A stretch of DNA of 64,000 nt, taken from NCBI RefSeq assembly GCF_000019525.1, contig NC_010506.1, positions 4,588,001-4,652,000 of the forward strand, written 5' to 3'. Shown here piece by piece: positions 1-9,483 of the stretch (position 1 is the stretch's first letter; the number at the start of each line of letters is the position of its first letter). This stretch comes from Shewanella woodyi ATCC 51908. Lineage in GTDB: Bacteria > Pseudomonadota > Gammaproteobacteria > Enterobacterales > Shewanellaceae. Position numbers and translations under genes: made by a program. A model generated the notes under the pieces. The model made no database searches and was not told where the DNA came from. It saw only the letters and a program-made list of their open reading frames with translations.

Positions 1-3000
1 CTTGCAACATAGCACTCTTATCGCCAGACTCAAGAATAAGAATACCTGAAGAACTCTTATCAGTATCCCAATCAAAAGTGAGGCTAAACTCTCCTTCATC
101 TTCAGAGACTTTAACAGATACATCATCACTCAATGATGCTTCATCGGCCACGACAGAGGTTACTCGTACAGTTACAGCATCTGATCCACCAGGTGTTGAA
201 GCTTTATAACCATCAACGACTATGTAGTATGTACCTGCTGGTAGATTAGTAAATGAAACTGACTCATCAGAATCAGGTCCACCACTGCTACCTATTTTAG
301 CGAAAGAGCCATTAAGAATACGCAGATCTACATCTGGAGCTGTCTCAGAAGAGGTTGAAAATATGACATTAGGAACAACTTCATCAAACTCTACAACAAC
401 ATAATCAAGGCTATCTTCTGGCACAGTAAGAGCAGCAGGTTCAATCAGATCCGTTGCTTTATCATAAACACCAGCAGTGATAGCCGATAGCTCACTTGCA
501 ACAAAGCCCGTATAAGTCATGCTGCCTTCAGTTCGACCAGCAGTAATGGACACACTCGCTGGTAAATTATTACCATTGCTCATTACAGCTACAGGTAACT
601 TAACTTCTGGCATGCCAGAAGCTGCAAGCTTAATGTTAGCAAAATTCCAACCTGCGCTTGCTGCGGACACATCAGCTGTGATTGTTAGCTCTTGTGTTTC
701 GCCTACTTCTAACTCAAAACTAGCAGGAAAGACACTAAGTGCTAAGCCATCGGTGACACCCAGAGTACTAGCGCTCCATGTTCCAGCTTTAGTAGCCTTA
801 ACAGTACGAGTCCAAGTACATTCACCCACACACTTAGCATTAGCCATAGTTGGTAAATTGATCTGTGAAGGTTGACCATTTAACCCTGGATCTGCTTTCA
901 CATAATTGACATAGGTCTCATCCATGACTAAACCAGATTTAGCCGCAGCCTCTATATCTGCATAACCTGCCCCCATATCAAAGAAATCAGATGGAGTTTC
1001 GCCATCTTCTTTAAATGTAGTTTGGTTTGCTGTCATCATTAACGCAGATTGAACTTCAGCAGGAGTCCATTCTGGATGAATACCTGCTAGCAAAGTTAAC
1101 GCACCAGCAATATGTGGACTTGCCATTGAAGTTCCACTTAAGAAGCCATAATCATTCGGATCAGGAAACTGTTTGAAAGCATCTGACTGATCGTCAGCAT
1201 AAGCGGCAAAAATACTAACACCTGGAGCTGCAATTGATGGTGCAATCACATCTGGTACTGACTTATTTGGACCACGAGAAGTAAAATCTGCTGCGATACG
1301 AGCAAGCTCTTCCTCATGAATGACTTCTGTACCTGTTATACTAGCTTGATGTCCAGTACCACTTGCTAACCAAGTGCGTAGCATATCACCGTCATCAGCA
1401 TCAATATGAATGGCGGGTAATACATGAGCATCAGCAACAACGTTTGTAGCCTCATCTTCTCCATGTATGTTAGCCAAAACCAAGCCTGCAGCACCGCCCG
1501 CCTTCACATGACGGCCCTTATCAACACGAGCAATTTCACCACGATCACAGACAACTATAGTGTCGGCAGCAAATGTGTTTTCAGGAAATGGCTCCAAACA
1601 CTGGGCAGGATCGTTATCAGGATCATTTGCATTATCAAAGTTTCCAGCATAGACGATTGAGCCAGTAACAGCTCCAGTCATCGCCTTACCAGTCAGCTCT
1701 TTAGGCGCCTCTGTATCACCACCAGTAAAGCTACCAACGGTTTTGTCAGAAAAATCTCTATCATGGGTATAAGCAGCAACGGTGGTCAACCAAGGTGCAT
1801 CACCTGGCGAGCCTACAGTTTCTGGTCCTGGACCTGAGTTACCAGCAGAAGTGGCTACATGTATACCTGCTTTACGGGCAGATAAGAAAGCTAATGCATC
1901 AGCATCATTCCACGGGTTACTTGAACCACCACCAATAGAGTAGTTAAGTGCATCGACACCGTTTTCAATTGCATGCTCAACCGCAAGAACGGTTAATGAA
2001 GGTAAACAACCCGCAAATCCAATATCATCATCTTCACCAGGAAGACATACCTGATAGGAGACAATGTTTGCGTGCGGCGCAACACCTGACATAGATTCAA
2101 ATACAACACCAGTCTCCCCACCATCAACATCTGGCACATTAACATCTTTAAGTACGTTACCAGCTGTTGTACCAGCGGTATGTGAGCCATGACCATTATG
2201 ATCTTCACCATTTGGTGGAACATCCAGATCATAGTCTAAATACTCATCTGTTACGGCAGGCCAGCTATGTACACCAATCAACTTATCATTACAAAGCTCA
2301 GGGAAGTCTCCAGCACAGTCACCAGAGTAAGTACCTTGACCCCATGGGTTCGTGTGATCGTAATCATCACCACCAACATCAGCAAAAGATGGGTGATCTG
2401 CATTGATACCTGTATCTATGATACCAACAATCATCCCCTCACCTTGACTCGCAGTTCCCGTTGCTTCACCACTCCATACTGCAGGCGCTTTAATTATCGC
2501 AGGACCTGAATCTGTCATGGTTTTGCGCAGAACTTCTCTCTGAATATTCGCAATACCAGCAACTTTAGATAACTTAGCCGCTTGAGCTTGGGTCATCTCA
2601 ACGACCATACCGTTATAAGCAAGTGTTGTTCTTTGCTTGATGTTCAGCTCACCTAGTAAAGAGGTTGCTCTAGCAATAACACTGTCTTGACGAGAGTTTA
2701 GAAAAGAGCGGTATGATTTAACACTTTTACTGTTTACATCTAGTTTTCTACTCTTACCTTTAACAACATCTGACGAGGTTGCTTCATATCCATCAACTCC
2801 TCCCTGATAGAGAGCAACTGGATTTTCAATTAAACGTACGAAGTATCTATGAGTACCTGAACCTAAGTTGGCCTCTGGAGTAAACACAGCATGGTTACGT
2901 ACCACTTGATTCTGCGTCTCTGACTTAGAGTCTACAGTTGGGATCTGTGCTCTAACTTCAGCTGATTTAGATAACACAGCATTGATCTCACTGCCTGCAT

Positions 3001-3067
3001 GTCCTGCAGCATTGACAGACATAGAGAGTAGCGCAGAAGATACTGCAATTGCGATTTGAGTTTTCAC
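1..3067 (-). CDS. Secreted S8 (subtilisin-like) serine peptidase, C-terminus cut by window edge
   Basis: The frame is open from a GTG start at 3067 to the left edge (at least 1022 codons). AAGGAA lies 7 nt upstream of the GTG and a signal peptide follows (MKTQIAIAVSSALLSM). An inhibitor-I9-like prodomain comes next. The catalytic triad is readable: Asp218 in GIIDTGI, His293 in HGSHTAG and Ser647 in GTSMASPH. About 200 residues between His and Ser look like a PA (protease-associated) insert. After the catalytic domain come beta-rich segments of Fn3/pre-peptidase C-terminal type, as in extracellular proteases of marine gammaproteobacteria. It probably degrades protein outside the cell. The real C-terminus lies outside the window, so total length and any secretion or sorting tail are unknown. 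The gene stands alone with its own upstream region. Confidence 0.9.
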   Translation of the reverse strand, partial: MKTQIAIAVSSALLSMSVNAAGHAGSEINAVLSKSAEVRAQIPTVDSKSETQNQVVRNHAVFTPEANLGSGTHRYFVRLIENPVALYQGGVDGYEATSSDVVKGKSRKLDVNSKSVKSYRSFLNSRQDSVIARATSLLGELNIKQRTTLAYNGMVVEMTQAQAAKLSKVAGIANIQREVLRKTMTDSGPAIIKAPAVWSGEATGTASQGEGMIVGIIDTGINADHPSFADVGGDDYDHTNPWGQGTYSGDCAGDFPELCNDKLIGVHSWPAVTDEYLDYDLDVPPNGEDHNGHGSHTAGTTAGNVLKDVNVPDVDGGETGVVFESMSGVAPHANIVSYQVCLPGEDDDIGFAGCLPSLTVLAVEHAIENGVDALNYSIGGGSSNPWNDADALAFLSARKAGIHVATSAGNSGPGPETVGSPGDAPWLTTVAAYTHDRDFSDKTVGSFTGGDTEAPKELTGKAMTGAVTGSIVYAGNFDNANDPDNDPAQCLEPFPENTFAADTIVVCDRGEIARVDKGRHVKAGGAAGLVLANIHGEDEATNVVADAHVLPAIHIDADDGDMLRTWLASGTGHQASITGTEVIHEEELARIAADFTSRGPNKSVPDVIAPSIAAPGVSIFAAYADDQSDAFKQFPDPNDYGFLSGTSMASPHIAGALTLLAGIHPEWTPAEVQSALMMTANQTTFKEDGETPSDFFDMGAGYADIEAAAKSGLVMDETYVNYVKADPGLNGQPSQINLPTMANAKCVGECTWTRTVKATKAGTWSASTLGVTDGLALSVFPASFELEVGETQELTITADVSAASAGWNFANIKLAASGMPEVKLPVAVMSNGNNLPASVSITAGRTEGSMTYTGFVASELSAITAGVYDKATDLIEPAALTVPEDSLDYVVVEFDEVVPNVIFSTSSETAPDVDLRILNGSFAKIGSSGGPDSDESVSFTNLPAGTYYIVVDGYKASTPGGSDAVTVRVTSVVADEASLSDDVSVKVSEDEGEFSLTFDWDTDKSSSGILILESGDKSAMLQ

Positions 3068-3545
3068 TTGTCAATTCCTTAACACTTTATAGTGTCTTGT
3101 TATATTCCATACTTACTACTACCAACTCAGCTCTCCTCTTATCCCGAAGAGATACTAAGCTAAAGGAAAATCCTTAGTAGAACACACCAAGGAACCAACG
3201 TTTTTAGCACAAAAAAAGGCAGGCAAACAAACAAAGATGAAACATTTACATTCCACTAGAACAACAAAAAAGCAAACAGTGTAAACTTTGGATTACTAAT
3301 TATCAGTGGAGTCAGGTATTACAACCTTTAGGAAATAACGGAAGAAAAAAGTATTAGTTAGATGAATTAATTACTGGCATTGAGCTTTTTCTTAATTACA
3401 CGCTAAAACGTCTTCCCCTCTGCAGACCTATTGTTTAAGCGATCTAAACCATGGATAACTCGCAACTACTTTACCTAAATGACGCAGATAGCACAGACTG
3501 TGCTGGACACCATTTAAGGAGTACAACTCATTACAACTCTTGAAG
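3068..3545. other. Intergenic region upstream of the S8 peptidase
   Basis: About 480 bp with stop codons in all frames and no convincing ORF. It must hold the promoter of the leftward S8 peptidase gene. No clear operator or repeat was seen. Confidence 0.6.
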
Positions 3546-3581
3546 AGGTAACTCCAAGCACTCTGATACTTGGAGTTACCT
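3546..3581 (-). terminator. Hairpin downstream of the DPP IV-like gene
   Basis: Perfect 13-bp inverted repeat, AGGTAACTCCAAG (3546-3558) against CTTGGAGTTACCT (3569-3581), with a 10-nt loop. It lies 42 nt past the stop of the leftward peptidase gene. The U tract is weak, so termination strength is uncertain. Confidence 0.6.
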
Positions 3582-3622
3582 ATAAACTAAGAGGAGTCTA
3601 GCTAAGACTTTCAAACTAGCCT

Positions 3623-5929
3623 TTACTTCAACTCTCGCTCTAAAAAGTCGGCCAGTGAACGGTATAGGTGAGTTCTTACCTTCTCACCACGCATCGAGTG
3701 CTTGGAGCCTGGGTAATCGATCATCTGGAACAATTTGCCCTCATCCTGCAAGGCTTTATAGACCTTAGTACTGTTCTCAAACAGCACATTGTCATCGGCC
3801 ATACCATGGTACATCAATAGGCCTGACTGATAGTTTTTCACATAGGGAAATACACTACTGGCTTCATAACCTTTGGCATTCTGTTCAGGATGCCCCAAGT
3901 AACGCTCAGTATAATGAGTGTCATACAAGGCCCAATCGGTGACTGGCGCGCCGGAGATCGCGGCTTTGAAATAATCAGGAGCTTTAAACAATCCCATCAG
4001 GGCCATATAACCACCGTAGCTGTGACCATAAAGTGCAATATTGTCACCATCGACATAAGGCAGCGTTCTTAGATAATCGACACCGGCTTTTTGGTCATTC
4101 ACTTCCGCTTCACCAAGGTGCTGATAGATCACATGCTCAAATTGAGTGCCACGATGAGCCGAGCCGCGGTTATCCAGTTGGAACACCATAAAGCCCTGTT
4201 GCAGTAGGTATTGAGTAAAGTAGTCATGCTCACTCCAGCTATTCACCACGAGCTGAGCATGAGGGCCACCGTAAACTCGCACCACAACGGGGTACTTTTT
4301 ATCTTTGTTAAAATCTGTTGGCTTAAATAACCGATATTGCAGATCTTGGCCATCTTCCGCCTTAATCAAGCCAAACTCCGGCACCTGCCACAAGCCTAAA
4401 TACTCATTAAGCGGATGGTATTTATCTATTTTGTTCTGCTCCACCCAAGCCAGATGCTGACCTTTATCACCGTGCAGGCTCACCTGTGGCGGCTGAACTA
4501 AACTATTGAAGTAATCTAGATACACGGCCTGATTATCGGCAAAAACCACAGAGTGCATACCGCGGCGCTGACTCACACCTTCAACCTCACCTCCCGCTAA
4601 TGGCACACGATAAAGGTGCTGTTCTACCGCCGTATCTTTACGGCCGGTAAAATAGATCCAGCCCGACTTCTCATCGACAAACTCTACCCCATCAACCACC
4701 CAATGGCCTGATGTCAGTTGTGTTTTTATCTTGCCATCTAAACCAAACAGATAGAGGTGATTAAAGCCGTCACGCTCAGAAGCCCAGATAAAGCTATCTT
4801 GCTCTTTTAAAAAGTGCAGGTCATCATTGAGGTTAATCCATGCTTCACTGCGCTCCTCGACCAAATTTTTAGCCCTGTCTCCCTTGTCGATATCGACAAC
4901 TCTCAGCTCTAATGTCTGCTGATCTCGGCTCTGCCACTGGTAAGATAACCGCTTGCTATCGGGCAACCACTTAACTCGTGGAAGGTAGATATCTTGCTCT
5001 TTACCTAAGTCAACCCAAGTCACTTTTTGACTGCTTAGTTTGATCACACCTAAGGCAACCTTGACGTTATTTTTGCCCGCATAGGGATAACGCTGCTCGG
5101 TCAGCTTAATACCATCGGCATAGATCTCATTACGAGTAACCAACTCAACATCTGACTCATCGATACGGGTATAAGCAATCGCCGTTTCATCAGGAGACCA
5201 CCAGTAACCGGTCATGCGACCCATCTCCTCTTGGGCGACAAACTCAGCCATGGCATTCTTAATCGCCCCGCCACCATCTGTGGTCAACGCCGTTACCTTC
5301 ATATCGCTTAGGCTTAACACAAACAGGTTTTGATCTCGCACAAAAGAGACATAGTGACCTTTTGGTGAAAGGCGTGCATCGGTCGCAAAGCCCTCACCTG
5401 TGGGTAGCAGTGTCACCTTGTTATCGCTTAAAGAGTAATAATAGAGCACACCAGATGCAGGGATAAGCAAGGCCTTACTATCATCAGACCAGAAATACTC
5501 CATGATCCCTTGCCCATAGATACGTTGACGCTCACGCCTCGCCTTCTCCTCATCAGAGAGCTCGCCTATGGTCAGCTTATCGGCATTAAGCAAAATAGAC
5601 TGCTTACCCGAAGCCACATCCATCTGCCACAGATCATAAAAGTGTTGATTGTCTTTACGCCCTGCCAGATAGGTCACACGCTTGCCATCTGGTGAGAGTT
5701 TCAAACCACGAGGACTCGTCCCCGCCAACGCAGGAGAGGCGTACATCCGCTCTATTGAGAGCGGTTTATTCCCTGCTGCCGATAACAAAGCTTGGGTATC
5801 ACTGTCCACAATGCCTTGATTGACCTGAGCTTGGCTCAATTGATTATGGTGTGTTTGAGATGCGGATATGGGAGTTGAAAGTAGCATAGGTACCGCCATA
5901 AGGGCTGAGGTGATCCATCTTGTCGTCAT
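3623..5929 (-). CDS. Periplasmic dipeptidyl peptidase IV-like prolyl oligopeptidase (S9)
   Basis: 768 aa with an N-terminal signal peptide (about residues 1-23), a DPP IV-type beta-propeller and a C-terminal alpha/beta-hydrolase. The nucleophile is Ser637 in GHSYGGYMA, the acid lies in HGMADDNV (about residue 713) and the base is His744 in GSKHSM. The propeller carries the double-Glu motif (FVAQEEMGR) that in DPP IV enzymes binds the free N-terminus of the substrate. This supports release of X-Pro or X-Ala dipeptides rather than endopeptidase activity. Length fits bacterial DPP IV (about 740-770). It is monocistronic, divergent from fbp, and ends at a 13-bp hairpin. It fits a protein-degrading marine heterotroph together with the adjacent subtilisin-like protease. 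Confidence 0.92.
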   Translation of the reverse strand: MTTRWITSALMAVPMLLSTPISASQTHHNQLSQAQVNQGIVDSDTQALLSAAGNKPLSIERMYASPALAGTSPRGLKLSPDGKRVTYLAGRKDNQHFYDLWQMDVASGKQSILLNADKLTIGELSDEEKARRERQRIYGQGIMEYFWSDDSKALLIPASGVLYYYSLSDNKVTLLPTGEGFATDARLSPKGHYVSFVRDQNLFVLSLSDMKVTALTTDGGGAIKNAMAEFVAQEEMGRMTGYWWSPDETAIAYTRIDESDVELVTRNEIYADGIKLTEQRYPYAGKNNVKVALGVIKLSSQKVTWVDLGKEQDIYLPRVKWLPDSKRLSYQWQSRDQQTLELRVVDIDKGDRAKNLVEERSEAWINLNDDLHFLKEQDSFIWASERDGFNHLYLFGLDGKIKTQLTSGHWVVDGVEFVDEKSGWIYFTGRKDTAVEQHLYRVPLAGGEVEGVSQRRGMHSVVFADNQAVYLDYFNSLVQPPQVSLHGDKGQHLAWVEQNKIDKYHPLNEYLGLWQVPEFGLIKAEDGQDLQYRLFKPTDFNKDKKYPVVVRVYGGPHAQLVVNSWSEHDYFTQYLLQQGFMVFQLDNRGSAHRGTQFEHVIYQHLGEAEVNDQKAGVDYLRTLPYVDGDNIALYGHSYGGYMALMGLFKAPDYFKAAISGAPVTDWALYDTHYTERYLGHPEQNAKGYEASSVFPYVKNYQSGLLMYHGMADDNVLFENSTKVYKALQDEGKLFQMIDYPGSKHSMRGEKVRTHLYRSLADFLERELK

Positions 5930-6209
5930 TATTACTTCCTAACGCTGAATGTTTTAATTGTTATTATTTTTAATAGTTATCGTTCTAGCCAATCATCAAT
6001 AACTCACTGAAAGAGTGTGACAACTGAACTGATACTCAAGTATAAGTAGCGAAGCTCATTGTGCCCTAGAGCGTGATAAAATAAAAACTAGTCCTAATAG
6101 CACTAAAATCAAGATCATCGACGCTGAAAAAAGGTTCAATCTCAGGTATGATGCGCGAAATAAAAATTTATACCCGACCTCACATATTGATAATGTCATA
6201 GGAAATAAC

Positions 6210-7199
6210 ATGCAAACCTTGGCTCAAAATCTGACATCACAAGGGGTAGACGCCTCTCTGACTCAGCTTATCCATACTTTAGCGAACACCTCAAAAGAGA
6301 TAAGCCATGCCGTACGTCATGGTGCACTTGCCGGCGTACTTGGTGCAACTGAGCAGGAAAACGTTCAAGGTGAGACCCAGAAAAAGCTCGATGTTATCAC
6401 CAACGACATGCTCAAAGACGCCTTAAAGGCTGACAATACCGTTCGCGGATTAGCATCGGAAGAGGAAGATTATATTGTTGAAGTTGGCGATAAAGGTGAG
6501 TACCTAGTCTGCTTCGACCCTCTTGATGGCTCATCAAATATCGACATCAACTCATTAGTGGGCACCATCTTCTCAGTACTTCCCGCTCCAACTGGCGAGC
6601 TAACCGAGTCAAGCTTCTTACAAGCAGGTCGCAAGCAAGTTGCAGCTGGTTATGTACTATACGGTCCATCGACTATGCTGGCACTGACCACAGGTAAAGG
6701 GGTACAGCTATTCACCCTTAATCCTGAAACCAATGAGTACCTGCTGACCACCGAAGCGATGAGCATCAGCAAAGACACTGGTGAGTTTGCCATCAATATG
6801 TCTAACCAGCGTTTCTGGGAAGCCCCGATGCAGACCTACATCAGCGATCTGCTCCTAGGCACTATTGGCCCACGTGAAAAAGCCTTCAACATGCGCTGGA
6901 TTGCCGCCATGGTCGGTGATGTTCACCGCGTACTGTCTCGCGGCGGGATCTTTACTTACCCAACGGACAATAAAAACCCACAGAAGCCATACAAGTTAAG
7001 ACTCATGTATGAAGCAAATCCAATGTCATTTTTGGTTGAGCAAGCAGGTGGTATCGCCTCTACCGGTTATGAGGCCATCATGGATATCGAGCCAAGCGAG
7101 ATCCACCAGCGCGTAGCCGTGATCTTAGGCTCAGCCAACGAAGTTAAAGCTTGTCTTGAGTACCACAGTTTGGATTACAGCGAAGAACCAGCTTTATAA
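6210..7199 (+). CDS. fbp: Fructose-1,6-bisphosphatase class I
   Basis: 329 aa, the usual length for class I FBPase. It hydrolyses fructose 1,6-bisphosphate to fructose 6-phosphate and phosphate in the cytoplasm, the committed step of gluconeogenesis. The Mg2+-binding signature [11 protein letters not shown] is present near residue 112, and the C-terminal substrate-binding region contains [12 protein letters not shown]. It is monocistronic with a strong terminator 38 nt after the stop. It is the last clearly core gene before the accessory region that runs to fccA. Confidence 0.97.
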   Translation: MQTLAQNLTSQGVDASLTQLIHTLANTSKEISHAVRHGALAGVLGATEQENVQGETQKKLDVITNDMLKDALKADNTVRGLASEEEDYIVEVGDKGEYLVCFDPLDGSSNIDINSLVGTIFSVLPAPTGELTESSFLQAGRKQVAAGYVLYGPSTMLALTTGKGVQLFTLNPETNEYLLTTEAMSISKDTGEFAINMSNQRFWEAPMQTYISDLLLGTIGPREKAFNMRWIAAMVGDVHRVLSRGGIFTYPTDNKNPQKPYKLRLMYEANPMSFLVEQAGGIASTGYEAIMDIEPSEIHQRVAVILGSANEVKACLEYHSLDYSEEPAL

Positions 7200-7236
7200 G
7201 CTTCAATCGCTAAGCTGCTAATCTCTTATTTTTAAG

Positions 7237-7275
7237 AAAGCGCAATCCTAGTCATTAGGATTGCGCTTTTTGTTT
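7237..7275 (+). terminator. Rho-independent terminator of fbp
   Basis: A 14-bp stem, AAAGCGCAATCCTA and its perfect complement, with a 5-nt loop (7251-7255), running into a T-rich tract. Confidence 0.9.
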
Positions 7276-7289
7276 CTTTTTCGCAGGTT

Positions 7290-7610
7290 TTGCTGACTTG
7301 CCAGATAGCAAGTTTCAAATATCTTTTTCAATTAGGTTCATTGGGCGGAATTGGTATTTGATGGTTTTAGGTAAACATAGCTTTATTGTTATCTATAGCC
7401 TGCGGCGGTGCTGTATATGGATATACGAATGTCGTGATCACATGGATGTGAATGAACGACCTGAATGTGTAAACACTTCTGCGACACGCTGTAAATATGT
7501 CCCTATACGCTCTGCGACATCATCCTTGATATCGAAGGTCACAGCCGCGTTCACACTCGATTATTTATCTCTTCGAATTAAAATTTACTTGTAACTCGAT
7601 TTTGGACAAA
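7290..7610 (-). repeat. Structured non-coding repeat element, copy 1 (inverted)
   Basis: Read on the minus strand this matches the copies at 12105-12480 and 12485-12770. Shared pieces include TCGAAGAGA, GCGGCTGTGACC, TATAGGGA and the GTCGT...ACGAC hairpin. A nested stem is conserved: CTGTGAC pairs with GTCGCAG, closed outside by GTGTGAA with TTTACAC, with an inner hairpin CGATATCA-AGGA-TGATGTCG. Next to it is a hairpin GTATATCCATATAC that corresponds to GTGCATCCATGCAC in copy 2. A 98-codon ORF overlapping this segment on the plus strand is not a credible gene. Confidence 0.7.
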
Positions 7611-7825
7611 AGCTTGTTAAAGCTCTTGAAGTGATGAGTCTCATTAGGGAAAGTATGGCAATTGGGTATACGGTAACGCCTTGCTCTGCGGGAGGAGCTA
7701 AGCGACGATCCGCAGCAGAATTAAGTATGCCTGTCCACATTTATCTTTAAATTCGATGCTAAGAGATGGTGTGATGTGGGAAGCGCCAAAAGCTCAAATT
7801 TAGCTATTGACGCCATAGTCTCTTG
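7611..7825. other. Non-coding stretch with a GGACAGGCAT motif and possible attC remnant
   Basis: No ORF of note. ATGCCTGTCCA at 7727-7737 matches the start of the 22-nt repeats next to the Y1 transposase (10530-10602). Past the stop of the lipoprotein cassette gene the minus strand reads TAACAAGAG... and about 150 nt later GGCGTTACC. These could be the ends of a degraded attC, but the arms do not pair convincingly. Confidence 0.35.
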
Positions 7826-8239
7826 TTATGAGTTGCTATCACTGCCGCTATTAAGGCCAAACTTAACTCCATTTATGCTCTCAAGCATACATTTATTCTC
7901 TGGTACAGGAACGGGGCTGGCTTCTGCCAGGACTTCAGGAATAGCAGAAGGCTTATCGCATGTAACGATTTCGTGGGCGACAATATTGCCAGCTTCGTCA
8001 ATATTGATACGGACTGTGCATTCATGAGGAGAATCATCTCCTTCAACTTGCTCCCATCCATCGCCAAGTTTTGAGCCAACATCAGCAAGGGCTTTAGTGA
8101 AGCCTTCTAAGTCACCGCAAAAGAAAAGTTTCTCGAATTGCTCTGCTTCGGTTCCATCGGCGACAATAACTGGCGTCTGGCGCTGATTACCTGAACAGGC
8201 AACCAATAAGACTACTAGGATTAAAACTCCAAACTTCAT
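7826..8239 (-). CDS. Small lipoprotein, integron-cassette-borne, unknown function
   Basis: 137 aa. The start at 8239 is chosen because AGGAG lies 5 nt upstream and the product then opens with a clean lipoprotein signal (LLVAC, Cys15). Longer in-frame versions run back through the attC. The mature part is acidic, with scattered cysteines (FFCGDLEG, HECTVRIN, EIVTCDKP, NKCMLES) suggesting disulfides in the periplasm. The segment from 80 to 110 (VRINIDEAGNIVAHEIVTC) faintly recalls a TonB-C-like strand pattern, but this is not enough for a call. The attC lies directly upstream, so the gene sits as a cassette behind 8359-9243 in the same orientation. No function is claimed. Confidence 0.65.
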   Translation of the reverse strand: MKFGVLILVVLLVACSGNQRQTPVIVADGTEAEQFEKLFFCGDLEGFTKALADVGSKLGDGWEQVEGDDSPHECTVRINIDEAGNIVAHEIVTCDKPSAIPEVLAEASPVPVPENKCMLESINGVKFGLNSGSDSNS

Positions 8240-8256
8240 TATTACTCCTGATTTAC

Positions 8257-8355
8257 TCATAACGCCGGCCACTGCGGCTGGCAAAGCTGGTGTTTTTTTG
8301 TGCGAATGCACAAAAACTGACAGTTTTGACAGTCCGTTGCTGGCCCTTGTTAGGC
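8257..8355 (-). other. attC site (integron recombination site)
   Basis: Read on the minus strand, the site starts with GCCTAAC (8355-8349), passes through GGGCCAGC and GGACTGTC, and ends with GGCCGGCGTTATGA (ending at 8257). The middle is a hairpin: TTTTTGTGC (8295-8303), 4-nt loop, GCACAAAAA (8308-8316). Terminal GCCTAAC/GTTATG boxes with imperfectly paired arms are the hallmarks of attC sites, and the GGCCGGCGTTATG end resembles Vibrio/Shewanella chromosomal integron repeats. It begins 3 nt after the stop codon of the upstream ORF, as expected for a gene cassette. No integrase gene is in the window. Confidence 0.75.
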
Positions 8356-8358
8356 GCG

Positions 8359-9243
8359 CTACCAAACATATTTACCGCTCTCATCTATATTTTTACTCTC
8401 AGCCATATTTTCGAGTATCTTCGATTGCTGAGAAGTTACCTTTAGTGGCGCAAAACTAAACTCGGCATTATTACCATCTCCATCAGAGAAATATCCGGTG
8501 TAAAACCATACTTCAGGAAACGCCAGTGAAGCACAGTATGCGTTTAACTCTTCTGCAGCCAAATAGAAATCATTGACTTCAAATAGGTAAGCTCGATTAT
8601 CTATAATTAGGGTGGTTTGTTCCTTCTCTGAATGTTTCTTATTAGCTTTTTTATCAATAGCTTCTTTCAATATCTCAGATAGTGACACTTCGCTTTCAGG
8701 CATATTGCCAACAAACATGGTCATAGATTCACCATACATTGGGTTTTCGACCATATCCGTATTTTTGAAACCGTTCTTTTCAAGAGATTCAACTTCACGC
8801 AACAAAGAAGAACTTGAAAAAAGGCGGCTGAGCTTCTTCAGCTCATGGAAAGGTATCATCTTTTCATTTTTCCACTTCGTGTACCTTTCTTCGCTTTTGT
8901 GCGTCTTGAAATTCTGTGTCACATCTGTAATTGATGTAATTTCAATATTTGCCTGTTCTCCCGTGCTTAATTCCAAGCCAAAATCCCAAGGGGCGTCTCT
9001 TGAAGTTATATTAATCCCAACATCTTCAGCATAAAAATTTCTAACCACATGCCTCATATAGTGAAGACATATAATCAGTTCTCTTCTAGATGGATCAATA
9101 ATGTCTAAAAAAACCTTATCGACTATCGATCCGTCCTTTTCAAGGATGAAATATTCTTTATAGTTTCTCTTGTTTTCCAAGGAACCAACAGGGTAAAAAC
9201 TACTTTTTCTTCTTTTAATCATGTTCATTTGTGGGCTTTGCAC
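8359..9243 (-). CDS. Hypothetical cassette protein (294 aa)
   Basis: I do not recognise this family. The start is GTG at 9243 with GAGG 6 nt upstream; ATG at 9228 is the alternative. The product is soluble, charged and lysine-rich with no signal peptide or membrane segment. Residues about 75-110 contain GINITSR...WDFGLEL...ANIEITSI, a D...E-x-T strand pattern vaguely like restriction-type nuclease folds, but without the expected lysine, so no function is assigned. The stop codon is followed at once by an attC, and the GCATTAGG sequence at the start codon resembles a cassette joint. Both point to a mobile integron cassette. Base composition is more AT-rich than fbp or fccA. Confidence 0.7.
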   Translation of the reverse strand: MQSPQMNMIKRRKSSFYPVGSLENKRNYKEYFILEKDGSIVDKVFLDIIDPSRRELIICLHYMRHVVRNFYAEDVGINITSRDAPWDFGLELSTGEQANIEITSITDVTQNFKTHKSEERYTKWKNEKMIPFHELKKLSRLFSSSSLLREVESLEKNGFKNTDMVENPMYGESMTMFVGNMPESEVSLSEILKEAIDKKANKKHSEKEQTTLIIDNRAYLFEVNDFYLAAEELNAYCASLAFPEVWFYTGYFSDGDGNNAEFSFAPLKVTSQQSKILENMAESKNIDESGKYVW

Positions 9244-9258
9244 CTAATGCCTCAAAAA

Positions 9259-9295
9259 AATATATCGAGCCAGCCATTATTAATCAATAACATAG
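9259..9295. repeat. 37-bp direct repeat, copy 1
   Basis: Identical over all 37 positions, in the same orientation, to 12011-12047. It contains TATATCGAGCCAGCC followed by ATTATTAATCAATAACATAG. The pair brackets the Y1 transposase gene and the DUF5694 gene. Confidence 0.85.
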
Positions 9296-9483
9296 AGGTT
9301 CTACTGTAGATGTCAATGTTCTAGCGACCATGAAAACTTGTCATATCTTCTGAAGCAGGCTTTGAGGCTGATATATAATTGAAAGTAGCGACTTTCAGTG
9401 GTGAAATGATGAAATTTGAATGTGAAGAACTACCCCACGCTATTTGTCATGGGTTATTTAATGGGTGAGGTTATTTTTAAGCG

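Noticed and set aside
519..875. 118-codon plus-strand ORF and similar ones at 1424-1660 and 2167-2509
   Set aside because: They are antisense to the S8 peptidase frame, which carries the catalytic motifs.
7298..7594. 98-codon ORF on the plus strand after fbp
   Set aside because: It lies wholly inside the structured repeat (copy 1), has no ribosome-binding site, and the other copies do not keep the frame.
7671..7828. Possible second attC downstream of the lipoprotein cassette gene
   Set aside because: Ends resemble attC boxes (TAACAAGAG and GGCGTTACC) but the arms do not pair and a transposase-type repeat interrupts the middle. Kept only as a possible remnant.
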